The notes under the pieces were generated by a model. That model made no database searches. It had not been told where the DNA came from and saw only the letters and a list, made by a program, of their open reading frames with translations. A DNA stretch of 64,000 nucleotides from Gillisia xinjiangensis (GTDB lineage Bacteria; Bacteroidota; Bacteroidia; Flavobacteriales; Flavobacteriaceae): the NCBI RefSeq assembly GCF_046298265.1, contig NZ_JBKAHK010000006.1, positions 124,001-188,000 on the forward strand, written 5' to 3'. Within the stretch, counting starts at the first letter, position 1, and every line of letters starts with the position of its first letter. The translations under genes and the position numbers were made by a program. Below are positions 17,411 to 25,755 of this stretch, piece by piece.

Positions 17411-17458
17411 TGTAACCTAAGGTTACATTTTAAAAATTAGGTATCCTTTTAGGTTACA
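17411..17458. repeat. TGTAACCT palindrome plus extra half-site between integrase and tRNA
   Basis: A palindrome with 8-bp arms (17411-17427, TGTAACCT-A-AGGTTACA) is followed 23 bases later by another AGGTTACA half-site (17451-17458), both with a trailing T run. The position between integrase and tRNA suits arm-type sites for the integrase or an excisionase, or an operator. The function is inferred. Confidence 0.6.
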
Positions 17459-17504
17459 TTTTAATTAAATTTACATAAAATAAAAGGAATACCCAAAAAC
17501 CTAA

Positions 17505-17538
17505 AAAACCGCGCTAGTCCTAAGATTTGCGCGGTTTT
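17505..17538 (-). terminator. terminator downstream of tRNA-Arg
   Basis: A perfect 10-bp stem (17505-17514 with 17529-17538, core CCGCGC/GCGCGG) with a 14-base loop, A and T rich at both flanks, so it could work both ways. It lies 22 bases past the tRNA 3' end and marks the edge of core DNA. Confidence 0.8.
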
Positions 17539-17559
17539 GATGTTATTTATTAACAGCTT

Positions 17560-17636
17560 TGGTGACCTCGGCTGGATTCAAACCAGCAACCTCTTGAGCC
17601 GTAATCAAGTGCGCTATTCAGTTGCGCCACGAGGCC
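17560..17636 (-). tRNA. tRNA-Arg (anticodon ACG)
   Basis: The minus strand starts GGCCTCG and ends CGAGGTC-A-CCA, giving a 7-bp acceptor stem with one G-U pair and an encoded CCA. The anticodon stem CTTGA/TCAAG encloses the loop TTACGGC, so the anticodon is ACG. The T arm reads GCTGG-TTTGAAT-CCAGC. ACG is normally edited to ICG by TadA to read CGU, CGC and CGA. The gene is intact next to the integrase. Confidence 0.95.
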
Positions 17637-17732
17637 TTTTTGCGGGTGCAAATATAGGTTTAATTTTAAAAAAACCTAAATAAACAATCCGGTTTTTTTA
17701 AATTTTCAGGCTCTTCTGTTCTATTTAATTTT

Positions 17733-18011
17733 CTATCCTGTTATCTCTGCACTTAATCCTGCCTCCAGCAACTTGGAACACCTTGGTTTCAAATCGGGAT
17801 AATCACCGGTTTTTACGGTGCATTTCCCCTTATAATGTACCAGGATCGAACATTGCTCTGCTTGTTCGGGAGTATGGTCACAAGCTATAATAAGCATTTC
17901 AATAACGTGGTCGAACGTATTGTGATCGTCGTTAAATAATACTATCTCGTAATTCTTCTGTTTTTTGGTCTTGGTCTTTACCTCTTCCAATACTTCTTCC
18001 TTCGTGCTCAT
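17733..18011 (-). CDS. clpS: ATP-dependent Clp protease adaptor ClpS
   Basis: A 92-residue adaptor that delivers N-degron substrates to ClpAP. The conserved core 'YEIVLFNDDHNTFDHVIEML' contains the ND(D/E) and surrounding residues of the substrate pocket and ClpA-binding surface. 'ILVHYKGKCTVKTGDY' matches the second conserved block. The length is normal. It is the first core gene after tRNA-Arg and is transcribed alone, with a 529-bp spacer upstream that contains a repeat element. Confidence 0.95.
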   Translation of the reverse strand: MSTKEEVLEEVKTKTKKQKNYEIVLFNDDHNTFDHVIEMLIIACDHTPEQAEQCSILVHYKGKCTVKTGDYPDLKPRCSKLLEAGLSAEITG

Positions 18012-18117
18012 CTTCCTATATTTTATTGAAACTTCTCTGCAAAGATAAGAAAAGTTCTATGTTTTTAGAATTCGGTTTCCAGTTCCAATTGATAGGTCCG
18101 GGATTGATTTTAAAAAT

Positions 18118-18361
18118 TCAGTAATATCCGGTAAAGAATCAAGATCGCTCCGCCTTTGGCGTAACTGTAAGAATCAAGAACCAAGACCTATTTTAATTAA
18201 CTGATAAACATTTAGTTATAATCCCTATTTTTTCAGCACACTTTAACTACCAGTGTGATTTAAAAAATTTATTATTGCAAGGTTTGTTTTAAAAATCTCT
18301 TTGGAATGCCCAATGGACAAATGGTTTCAACTTTAACAAAAGTGTTTACCGGACAACAATG
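18118..18361 (-). repeat. MITE-like intergenic repeat, copy A
   Basis: A 244-bp element bounded by TCCGGTAAA and TTTACCGGA inverted ends. It matches, in reverse orientation, the elements at 41219-41462 and 44082-44330. The best conserved block reads, in element orientation, about 'TTATCAGTTAATTAAAAT', a pyrimidine-rich stretch and 'GCCAAAGGCGGAGCGATC'. No coding frame. It sits between clpS and prmA. Confidence 0.8.
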
Positions 18362-18377
18362 TTAAAAACTCAAAGCA

Positions 18378-18541
18378 AACCCGCCTGCATGATTTGGGCC
18401 GATCTCAGCAAACCTGAACGACCGTTAGTTGGGTTCAACCCTCTATGAGGAATTAAAATCATAAAGGAACAACCTTGATGCAAGCACCTCTGAATAGTTC
18501 AGGCAGGACTTGAGGAACCTGCCCAGTAAGTCACGCGGGTT
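18378..18541. other. structured-looking spacer between clpS and prmA
   Basis: This 160-bp stretch is bounded by AAACCCGC and GCGGGTTT and is richer in G and C than other spacers. It holds shorter inverted repeats such as GGTTGGGTTCAACCC and CAGGCAGGAC...CCTGCCC. It could be a decayed repeat or a small RNA; I recognise no known family. Confidence 0.4.
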
Positions 18542-19383
18542 TAACCATCAATGTGGGTAAAACTTAAGGCTGCCCAATTATCACGTTCCAGCTGTTCCTC
18601 GAGTTTTAATCCGTGCCTGTTACACTCCTCCTCTATCGCTTGGATATCTTCGGTATAAAATCCGCTTAAAAATAGTTTTCCACCAGGATTTAAACTGGCC
18701 GCATAGGCATTTATGTCTTCCAGAAGTATGTTCCGGTTGATATTGGCGATAATACGGTCATATTTTCGTCCTTCCAGCAATTCAGCACCTCCCTCATAAA
18801 CAGAGATCAATTCGCAATTATTGCGTTCTGCATTTTCAATGGCATTCTGATAACACCAGTTGTCGATGTCTATCGCATCGATCTCCTTTGCGCCCTTCAT
18901 CTCTGTTAGAATAGCCAGCACTCCGGTGCCGCTTCCCATATCCAGCACAGATTTATCCTGCCAGTCATTTTTCAGAATAAATTGCACCATCATATGCGTT
19001 GTTGCGTGATGACCCGTTCCAAATGACATTTTTGGCTCGATGATGATATCAAACTCGGTATCCGGTTGCTCGTGAAATGGAGCACGAATAGAACAAATAT
19101 CATCTACAATAAGCGGATCAAAATTCTTCTCCCACTCACTGTTCCAGTTTATTTGTTCAATTTCCAACGAGGTATAGGTGATCTCAAATTCTTCCGATTG
19201 CAAAATATGAATCCCGGCAAGCATCTCCGGATCATATTCTTCTGAAGGAATATATGCGGTAACCCCGTCTTCATCTTCCACAAAACTTTCAAAACCGGCA
19301 TAGCCAAGTTCTGCTATAAGAATTTCTGAAGCCGGTTGCAACGGAGCGATCTTAAATTTGAACTCTATATAATTCAGCGGCAT
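18541..19383 (-). CDS. prmA: ribosomal protein L11 methyltransferase PrmA
   Basis: A 280-residue SAM-dependent methyltransferase that trimethylates ribosomal protein L11. The N-terminal substrate-recognition domain is followed by the SAM-binding motif 'VLDMGSGTGVLAILTEMKGA', preceded by 'MSFGTGHHATTHMM', the PrmA hallmark. 'DRIIANINRNILLEDI' matches the catalytic-loop region. Its ATG overlaps the tpiA stop by one base (TAATG), so tpiA and prmA are translationally coupled. Confidence 0.95.
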   Translation of the reverse strand: MPLNYIEFKFKIAPLQPASEILIAELGYAGFESFVEDEDGVTAYIPSEEYDPEMLAGIHILQSEEFEITYTSLEIEQINWNSEWEKNFDPLIVDDICSIRAPFHEQPDTEFDIIIEPKMSFGTGHHATTHMMVQFILKNDWQDKSVLDMGSGTGVLAILTEMKGAKEIDAIDIDNWCYQNAIENAERNNCELISVYEGGAELLEGRKYDRIIANINRNILLEDINAYAASLNPGGKLFLSGFYTEDIQAIEEECNRHGLKLEEQLERDNWAALSFTHIDG

Positions 19384-20138
19384 TATTCAAAGGCATTTAC
19401 AATGGCAAGAAAGTCGATCGCATTGAGACTGGCACCGCCAATCAATCCACCATCCACATCTTCATTTGCGAAGATCTCGCGGGCATTATCGGGCTTTACG
19501 CTTCCACCGTATAAAATGGAAACCTCATCGGCAGTTGCCTGATCATAATTTTCAGCCACAATTTTCCGAACATAGGCATGCACTTCCTGAGCTTGTTCCG
19601 GGGAAGCGGTTTCGCCCGTACCTATTGCCCAAACAGGCTCATAAGCCAGGATCACGTTTTTCCATGCATCCTTGGGAAGATGAAAAATGGCATTTTCCAA
19701 CTGAGACTTTACCACCTCAAAATGTTTGTCTGCTTTACGTTCCTTCAGTTCTTCTCCGAAACAAAAAATAATTTCCATTTCATTTGCAATCGCTGCAGAA
19801 ACTTTTTTGGACAGGATCTCATCGGTTTCATCAAATTGAGCTCTTCTTTCGCTATGACCAAGGATCACGGAGTTCACCCCGATACTCTTCAGCATTTTTG
19901 CAGAAACCTCTCCTGTAAATGCGCCTTTTTCAGCAAAATGCATGTTTTGGGCCACAACTTTAACAGGGGTATCTTTCAGGGACTGAAAGGCGCTGTACAA
20001 ACTTATAAATGAAGGTGCTACATAAACCTCGGCAGTAGGTTCTTTTACCATTTGCAATTTTAAATGTGCTATCAGTTCCTGCGTTTCAGACAGATCATTG
20101 TTCATTTTCCAGTTTCCTGCTACTATATTCTTTCTCAT
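19383..20138 (-). CDS. tpiA: triosephosphate isomerase
   Basis: A 251-residue glycolytic enzyme interconverting dihydroxyacetone phosphate and glyceraldehyde 3-phosphate. Catalytic signatures are 'GNWKMN' (Lys), 'VILGHSERR' (His) and 'VILAYEPVWAIGTG' (Glu), with the phosphate-binding 'ILYGGSVKPDNA' and 'GGLIGGASL'. The length is normal. It is followed by prmA in the same operon. The 175-bp upstream spacer shows no clear regulatory motif. Confidence 0.97.
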   Translation of the reverse strand: MRKNIVAGNWKMNNDLSETQELIAHLKLQMVKEPTAEVYVAPSFISLYSAFQSLKDTPVKVVAQNMHFAEKGAFTGEVSAKMLKSIGVNSVILGHSERRAQFDETDEILSKKVSAAIANEMEIIFCFGEELKERKADKHFEVVKSQLENAIFHLPKDAWKNVILAYEPVWAIGTGETASPEQAQEVHAYVRKIVAENYDQATADEVSILYGGSVKPDNAREIFANEDVDGGLIGGASLNAIDFLAIVNAFE

Positions 20139-20313
20139 AATACTATGTTTATTTTTTATTATTAGGGCTGTTTTATACTAAGATCACTTCTGAAATAAGC
20201 AAATCAAAACCACGGGATTTTCACGAGTTTCTTAAAAAACAAGCTTTTACAAATATAAAGGTTCGTTTAAACATACCCGACTATTCTGCTATAAAAAGCC
20301 TGGCTTTAAAATT

Positions 20314-21408
20314 TTATAAATCTATATCTGCAGAATCATACCAATGAACTTTTTGGGTTATGGTTCCCTTCTCAAGCGTTAGAATTCCGGGATTTGCGCG
20401 CACAATGGTTTTTAAAACAGTCTCATCACTTTGATAAAATTCAAAATTCAAACTGAATTCTCTTATAATTGCTTCCTGCCTTTCCGCATTGGAGGAGGTG
20501 AGTCCCACCACGGTATATCCCTTTTCCAGGGCGCGTTCACTCAAACCCTTTACGGCATTAAAACCATCTTTTTCTGTACTTCTTAAGTTATAGGCAACAA
20601 TCAGCAAGAGTTTGTCGCTGCTCAAAATCTCTTTGGTAACATCTTCCCCGTTCTTTTCAATGAAAAAATCGGAAATCGCCGGCTTATCGCCTTCTCTTAT
20701 CAGTTTTGTATCTACTCCAAGATATTTTCCCTGTACCTGCGGATATTCTCCCTGGTTCTTGATGATTATTTCCTTTCCATTATCCTCAAAGATCCAGGTA
20801 TATTCATAGGTAGCTTTTTCAGCATCTTTAGGCATTTCCATTTTTTCGAGGATGTTGTTGCCTACTTTATATACTCTGAAATCTATTAGCGGAAGATGCA
20901 TCAACACATAATATGCAAAGATAAAACAGAGCATAAAAGAGAGAAATATGATCCACCTGTGCGATGCCGGAACAAGAATAGGCGTAATGTATTTCCTGTT
21001 AAAGAAAAGCACAAGGATCAAAATAAGCAAACCCACATCCTTATAAAAAGATTGCCACGGCGTTAAAGGCATGGCATCTCCAAAGCAACCGCAGTCCTTC
21101 ACTTTATCAAAATAAGCAGAATAAAAGGTGAGGAAAGTGAAGAAAAGAATCATCAATAACAGGCTCCACATGGTGAATTTGGGTAAATATCCAATGATGA
21201 GCATTATCCCAAGTACCAGCTCGAAGATCACCAGGATAATGGCGATCACCAATGCAAATGGAATTAGAAATTCTATTCCCAGTACACCCGTGCTAAAGTA
21301 TTCCTGAAGTTTGAAGGAAAAACCAATTGGGTCATTCAATTTTACAAAACCGGAGATTATAAATAATATCCCTACAAATATCCTGGCAATTCCTACAAAT
21401 ATTTTCAT
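20314..21408 (-). CDS. BT_3928-like DoxX-family membrane protein with thioredoxin-like C-terminus
   Basis: A 364-residue inner-membrane protein. The N-terminal half is a DoxX-like four-helix domain ('FVGILFIISGFVKLNDPIGF', 'FVIPFALV'-type helices, 'KVKDCGCFGDAMPLTPWQSF'). One more helix follows (about 150-172), then a soluble C-terminal domain with a thioredoxin-like layout but no CxxC ('SSDKLLLIVAYNLRSTEKDG'). Such proteins are conserved in Bacteroidota next to tpiA and DUF1599 genes. The exact function is not known; a link to redox or methylamine-type cofactor handling has been suggested by family resemblance only. Confidence 0.8.
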   Translation of the reverse strand: MKIFVGIARIFVGILFIISGFVKLNDPIGFSFKLQEYFSTGVLGIEFLIPFALVIAIILVIFELVLGIMLIIGYLPKFTMWSLLLMILFFTFLTFYSAYFDKVKDCGCFGDAMPLTPWQSFYKDVGLLILILVLFFNRKYITPILVPASHRWIIFLSFMLCFIFAYYVLMHLPLIDFRVYKVGNNILEKMEMPKDAEKATYEYTWIFEDNGKEIIIKNQGEYPQVQGKYLGVDTKLIREGDKPAISDFFIEKNGEDVTKEILSSDKLLLIVAYNLRSTEKDGFNAVKGLSERALEKGYTVVGLTSSNAERQEAIIREFSLNFEFYQSDETVLKTIVRANPGILTLEKGTITQKVHWYDSADIDL

Positions 21409-21476
21409 CGTATACTACTGTTTTAGGTGAGCTACCAATGCCCGTTTTATGTATTTTTTCTTCTGAAAAATCAAAA

Positions 21477-22022
21477 CTATACTGCTGCTTCTTCCATCAA
21501 AATAAGTGCAAAAACCGCATAATTGATTATATCCTGATAATTGGCATCTATTCCTTCACTTACCAGGGTTGTTCCTTTATTATCTTCGATTTGTTTTACC
21601 CGTAAAAGCTTCTGAATGATCAGATCTGTAAGAGAACTCACGCGCATATCCCGCCAGGCTTCTCCATAATCATGATTTTTATTCTCCATCAGGCTTTTGG
21701 TTTCAGCAATTTTTTGATCATAATGTTCGATCGCTTTTTCCGGGTTTAAATCCGGTTGATTAACAACGCCCAGTTCCAACTGAATTAAGGCCATTACCGA
21801 ATAGTTGATGATCCCAATAAATTCGGGTATTTCATCTTCCTCCACTTTGCGGGTTGCATTTTGCTGAAGGCTGCGAATGCGCTGCGCCTTGATAAAAATT
21901 TGATCGGTTAAGGACGGAAGCCTCAATATTCGCCAGGCACATCCGTAGTCTCTCATTTTATTTAAAAAGAGATCCCTGCAGGTTTTCACCACGGAATCAT
22001 ATTGTTTTGAAGTATCCTTCAT
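21477..22022 (-). CDS. DUF1599 domain protein
   Basis: A 181-residue protein with two copies of the same ~60-residue unit: 'FLNKMRDYGCAWRILRLPSL' followed later by 'LMENKNHDYGEAWRDMRVSS'. Each continues with 'LTDQIFIKAQRIRSL' or 'LTDLIIQKLLRVKQI' and ends with 'INYSVMALIQLE' or 'INYAVFALILME'. This internal duplication defines DUF1599. The helical repeats and conserved acidic residues resemble nucleotide pyrophosphohydrolase folds (inference). It is divergent from folP and upstream of the DoxX gene in the same direction. Confidence 0.88.
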   Translation of the reverse strand: MKDTSKQYDSVVKTCRDLFLNKMRDYGCAWRILRLPSLTDQIFIKAQRIRSLQQNATRKVEEDEIPEFIGIINYSVMALIQLELGVVNQPDLNPEKAIEHYDQKIAETKSLMENKNHDYGEAWRDMRVSSLTDLIIQKLLRVKQIEDNKGTTLVSEGIDANYQDIINYAVFALILMEEAAV

Positions 22023-22122
22023 AAAAACATTCTAATTTGCGTAAATTTCGGTCAAAATATTTAGATAGTCAAAGTTAATTTTTTCGGCGGAAAAAGCCGA
22101 GTATAAACACAATTATACTGGA

Positions 22123-22947
22123 ATGACCATAACATGCAAAGGCAAGCTTATAAATTTTGAAACTCCAAAAGTGATGGGAATCCTGAACATAACCCCGGAT
22201 TCCTTTTATGATGAGAGTCGGAATTCCTCTCCTGATGTTTTGCTGAAAAAAGCCGAAGTAATGCTTGAGGAAGGTGCTACTTTCCTGGATGCTGGCGGTT
22301 ACAGCTCGCGGCCGGGCGCAGAAGACATCAGCCAGGATGAAGAACTGAAACGCGTACTCCCGGCGATAGAAATTCTGCTGAAAAATTTCCCCGAAGTTTT
22401 AATTTCAGTAGATACTTTCAGAAGCAAAGTAGCCGAAAGAAGTATTCAGGCCGGGGCAGCACTTATAAACGACATTTCTGCAGGAAACCTGGATGTGGAA
22501 ATGATGCAGGTTATTGCCCGGTATCAGGTACCTTATATCATGATGCATATGCGCGGAACTCCCCAAACAATGAAAGACCTCAACAGCTATGAGGATGTAA
22601 CCCAGGAAGTGCTTTTTTATTTTTCAGAAAAAATTAAAGCCGCCAGGACACTAGGAATCAACGACCTTATCATTGATCCCGGCTTCGGATTTTCAAAAAA
22701 TATAGCTCAGAATTTTGAACTGCTTTCCAATCTTGAGTTGTTTGAAATTCTGGAATTACCATTATTGGCAGGACTTTCAAGAAAGTCGACTATTTATAAA
22801 ATCCTTAATTGCACACCAAACGACGCATTGAATGGAACCACAGTCCTAAATACCCTCGCACTCACCAAAGGCGCCGATATCCTGAGGGTGCATGACGTAA
22901 AAGAGGCGATGGAAACCGTGAAATTAACCGCACAACTGAAAAACTAA
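22123..22947 (+). CDS. folP: dihydropteroate synthase
   Basis: A 274-residue folate-biosynthesis enzyme that joins 4-aminobenzoate to dihydropterin pyrophosphate. Signatures: 'VMGILNITPDSFYDESRNSS', 'FLDAGGYSSRPGAE', 'LISVDTFRSKVAE', 'INDISAGN', 'IIDPGFGFSKNIAQNFELLS' and 'LLAGLSRKSTIY'. It is divergent from DUF1599 and followed 37 bp later by cdaA, a pairing common in Bacteroidota. Confidence 0.97.
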   Translation: MTITCKGKLINFETPKVMGILNITPDSFYDESRNSSPDVLLKKAEVMLEEGATFLDAGGYSSRPGAEDISQDEELKRVLPAIEILLKNFPEVLISVDTFRSKVAERSIQAGAALINDISAGNLDVEMMQVIARYQVPYIMMHMRGTPQTMKDLNSYEDVTQEVLFYFSEKIKAARTLGINDLIIDPGFGFSKNIAQNFELLSNLELFEILELPLLAGLSRKSTIYKILNCTPNDALNGTTVLNTLALTKGADILRVHDVKEAMETVKLTAQLKN

Positions 22948-22984
22948 CCGTATATTTTCTATTTTTACACAAAGCCTTAAAAAT

Positions 22985-23758
22985 TTGGATTTTCTAAACC
23001 TCCGCATTCTTGATATAGTAGATATAGTGTTTTTGGCTATACTTCTGTTTTACATTTATAAACTCGTAAAAGGTACCGTAGCCGTAAATATTTTTGTGGG
23101 AATTGTCATTGTCTGGCTTTTCTGGAAGCTTACGCAGTTGTTGCAAATGGAATTGCTTTCCAGTGTTTTTGGGGAGTTTATCGGTGCCGGGATCTTTGCC
23201 CTGATTGTGGTATTTCAGCAGGAAATCAGGAAATTCCTTCTAATGATAGGATCTACCAATTTCACGCAACGCAGGAAATTCCTGAGACAATTCAGGTTTG
23301 TAAAGGATGATACTCAAATAAGTACCAATATCAACGCTATTATAAATGCATGCGAGGCAATGAGCCGAACACTCACAGGAGCCTTGATTGTGATCCAGAA
23401 ATCTACCAGCCTGGATTTTGTGAAAAATACGGGGGACAAGATGAATATCGAACTCAATCAGCCAATAATTGAATCCATATTTTATAAAAATTCCCCGCTT
23501 CATGATGGCGCGATGATCGTTGAAGACAATAAGATCACTGCTACCAGGGTGATACTGCCAGTTTCAAACGACAGGACAATTCCGTTAAGGTTTGGACTCA
23601 GGCATCGTGCTGCTGTTGGTATTACCGAAAAAACCGATGCTATTGCACTTGTTGTCAGCGAAGAAACCGGACAAATCTCCTATTTAAAAGATGGTGAGTT
23701 GGTGATCTTTGAAGATTCGGTAGATTTGATCAATAAATTAAGGGATGATCTTACTTAA
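22985..23758 (+). CDS. cdaA: diadenylate cyclase CdaA
   Basis: A 257-residue membrane enzyme making cyclic di-AMP from two ATP. Three N-terminal transmembrane helices (about 10-75) precede the DAC domain with the DGA motif ('SPLHDGAMIVEDN') and RHR motif ('RFGLRHRAAVGITEKTDA'), both catalytic. The start is TTG; no ATG gives the conserved N-terminal helix. No cdaR or glmM partner is adjacent, unlike in Firmicutes. Being just after folP suggests cotranscription. Confidence 0.95.
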   Translation: MDFLNLRILDIVDIVFLAILLFYIYKLVKGTVAVNIFVGIVIVWLFWKLTQLLQMELLSSVFGEFIGAGIFALIVVFQQEIRKFLLMIGSTNFTQRRKFLRQFRFVKDDTQISTNINAIINACEAMSRTLTGALIVIQKSTSLDFVKNTGDKMNIELNQPIIESIFYKNSPLHDGAMIVEDNKITATRVILPVSNDRTIPLRFGLRHRAAVGITEKTDAIALVVSEETGQISYLKDGELVIFEDSVDLINKLRDDLT

Positions 23759-23773
23759 ATCAAAAACCACAAA

Positions 23774-23919
23774 AGCCCTGAAAGGGTGAGATAATTGATA
23801 ATTAAGGTGCGCTCTTCCCCGTACCCCTTTTTATTTCGCCCTTTCAGGGCTATCTTAAACTAACATCTTTAATTCGATGGGCGCTGCCCATCGCTGATAG
23901 ATCTGGCCCTTTCAGGGCT
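23774..23919. repeat. CCCTTTCAGGGCT inverted-repeat cluster
   Basis: Contains AGCCCTGAAAGGG (23774-23786) and two opposite copies CCCTTTCAGGGCT (23839-23851, 23907-23919), plus the palindrome GATGGGCGCTGCCCATC (23876-23892). The first two can pair into a long hairpin, which may end the converging cdaA and ABC transporter transcripts. This repeat type is widespread in Bacteroidota genomes. Confidence 0.8.
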
Positions 23920-23988
23920 AAATGGTTGAAGTGAAAAATATCTTTAAAATTAGAGGCAGGCCCGCCTGAATGAGAACTCAATGAGGGA

Positions 23989-25755
23989 TCAAACCGATTC
24001 TTCAGCCATAAACTGAACTTCGTAAAGATTTTTGTAGAAACCGCCTTTCACTTTCAGCAATTCTTTGTGGGTTCCCATTTCTACGATCTTTCCTGCGTCC
24101 ATCACCATAATTTTATTCGCTTTTTTAATGGTTGCAAGTCGGTGGGCAATTACAATGGAAGTTCTGCCTTCGGTTATTTTATCGGTAGCATCCTGTATAA
24201 GTTGTTCGCTGTAAGAATCTACAGAGGAAGTTGCTTCGTCCAGAATAAGAATGCTTGGATTGCTCACATAAGCACGTAAAAAAGATATTAGCTGCCGCTG
24301 CCCGGAGGAAAGCATCACCCCGCGTTCCTTTACATTGTAATGGTATCCGTTTGGCAAAGAAGTGATGAACTCGTGGATCCCTATTTCTCTTGCTGCACGT
24401 ATCACGTCCTCTTCGGTAACATTCGGGTTATGAAGGGTGATATTATTTAAAATGGTATCGGCAAAAAGAAAAACGTTTTGTAAAACCACTGCGATTTCTT
24501 TCCGAAGCGTTTTCAGGGTAATATCCCTGATATCTATTCCATCTACCAGGATCTTTCCGCTGTTGATCTCATAAAAACGGTTGAGCAAATTGATTACGGT
24601 GGTTTTCCCGGCACCGGTAGAACCAACGATCGCGATAGTTTCTCCTGCATTCGCCTTGAAAGAAACCCCTTTTAAAACCTCTTCGGCTTCATCATATCCA
24701 AAGCGAACATCCTGAAATTCTATCGCTCCGGTTAAATTATCGATTTCAATTTTTCCTTCATCTTTTATGGATGCTTCCGTATCCAGAATCGCAAAAACAC
24801 GGTTTGCAGCAACCATTCCCATTTGAAGCGTATTGAATTTATCGGCTATTTGACGCAGCGGACGAAACAGCATCTGGGCCAGTTCAATAAACATGATAAT
24901 GATACCCAAACTTAACGCATCATTATCCACCACTCTTAAACCCCCATACCACACAATTAAACCTATGGTGATCGAGGTGGACATCTCTGCAATAGGGAAA
25001 AAGATGGAGTTGTACCAAACGGTTTTTACCCAGCCCTTTTTGTGCTTTTGATTGATCTCCTTAAAATTGTCATATTCTACCTTTTCCCTGGTGAATAACT
25101 GGACGATCTTCATTCCTGTTATTCGCTCCTGGACGAAGGTATTTAAATTGGCAACCTGATTTCTCACATCTTCAAAAGCTATTTTCATTTTCTTCTGAAA
25201 AACCCTTGTGGCATACAGAATAAAAGGAAGCACAAGAAGAACCAGCAACGTAAGCTGCCAGCTATTATAGAACATAAAGCCCAAAACCACCAGCATTTTA
25301 AGTAGATCACTGGCAATTACAAACAAACCTTCACTAAAAATACTCGCTATGGTCTCAATGTCGCTTACCGCACGGGTTACCAATCTCCCTACAGCCGATT
25401 TATCAAAATACTTCATTTTAAACCGAAGCATATGCTCAAATAAATTCACCCGCAAATCCCGTATTACTTCCTGCCCTAACCAGTTGGCAAAATAGATGAA
25501 CAAAAACTGAAAGATCACTTCCAGGGTTAATGCTATCAACATTAAACTTATATAGTAAACCAGGTTTTCACTATCCTGTGGAAGAATAGAGTCGTCTATC
25601 GTGATTTTAAGCAAATAAGGTCTTAGAACCGCGAAAACAGACAATAATATAGCCGAAACGGCCACAAAATAGAAGGTCCATTTATACGGGTTTGTATACC
25701 TAAGCAATCTTTTAAAAAGATTTACATCAAAAGCTTTTCCTGTTCCTGTCGCCAT
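23989..25755 (-). CDS. ABC exporter (MsbA/multidrug type), permease-ATPase fusion
   Basis: A 588-residue half-transporter. Six transmembrane helices lie in about 1-320. The ATPase domain has Walker A 'GSTGAGKTTVINLL', Walker B 'ILILDEATSSVD' and the H-loop 'IVIAHRLATI'. The signature is LSSGQRQ in place of LSGGQ, a variant seen in a subgroup of lipid and drug exporters. It starts right after the truA stop, so truA and this gene are cotranscribed. The substrate is unknown. Confidence 0.9.
   Translation of the reverse strand: MATGTGKAFDVNLFKRLLRYTNPYKWTFYFVAVSAILLSVFAVLRPYLLKITIDDSILPQDSENLVYYISLMLIALTLEVIFQFLFIYFANWLGQEVIRDLRVNLFEHMLRFKMKYFDKSAVGRLVTRAVSDIETIASIFSEGLFVIASDLLKMLVVLGFMFYNSWQLTLLVLLVLPFILYATRVFQKKMKIAFEDVRNQVANLNTFVQERITGMKIVQLFTREKVEYDNFKEINQKHKKGWVKTVWYNSIFFPIAEMSTSITIGLIVWYGGLRVVDNDALSLGIIIMFIELAQMLFRPLRQIADKFNTLQMGMVAANRVFAILDTEASIKDEGKIEIDNLTGAIEFQDVRFGYDEAEEVLKGVSFKANAGETIAIVGSTGAGKTTVINLLNRFYEINSGKILVDGIDIRDITLKTLRKEIAVVLQNVFLFADTILNNITLHNPNVTEEDVIRAAREIGIHEFITSLPNGYHYNVKERGVMLSSGQRQLISFLRAYVSNPSILILDEATSSVDSYSEQLIQDATDKITEGRTSIVIAHRLATIKKANKIMVMDAGKIVEMGTHKELLKVKGGFYKNLYEVQFMAEESV

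Larger units (their letters stand above)
3669..17540. mobile_element. degraded integrative (CTnDOT/mobilisable-transposon-like) element beside tRNA-Arg
   Basis: The integrase gene lies 209 bp from the 3' end of tRNA-Arg(ACG), a common insertion arrangement. The other end carries the typical Bacteroidota mobile-element set: RteC, a small HTH/excisionase-like protein, a winged-helix protein and a DnaC-like ATPase, in a tight run. Between them lies a peptide-export cassette as cargo. No relaxase or conjugation genes are present, so it is non-autonomous or decayed. The right edge is placed at the terminator next to the tRNA. The left edge is uncertain: I found no second copy of the tRNA 3' end by eye, and the boundary could lie anywhere from 3.2 kb to beyond the window. 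Confidence 0.6.

Noticed and set aside
19466..20012. plus-strand frames of 100-144 codons opposite tpiA
   Set aside because: They lie fully antisense to an unmistakable triosephosphate isomerase and resemble no family.
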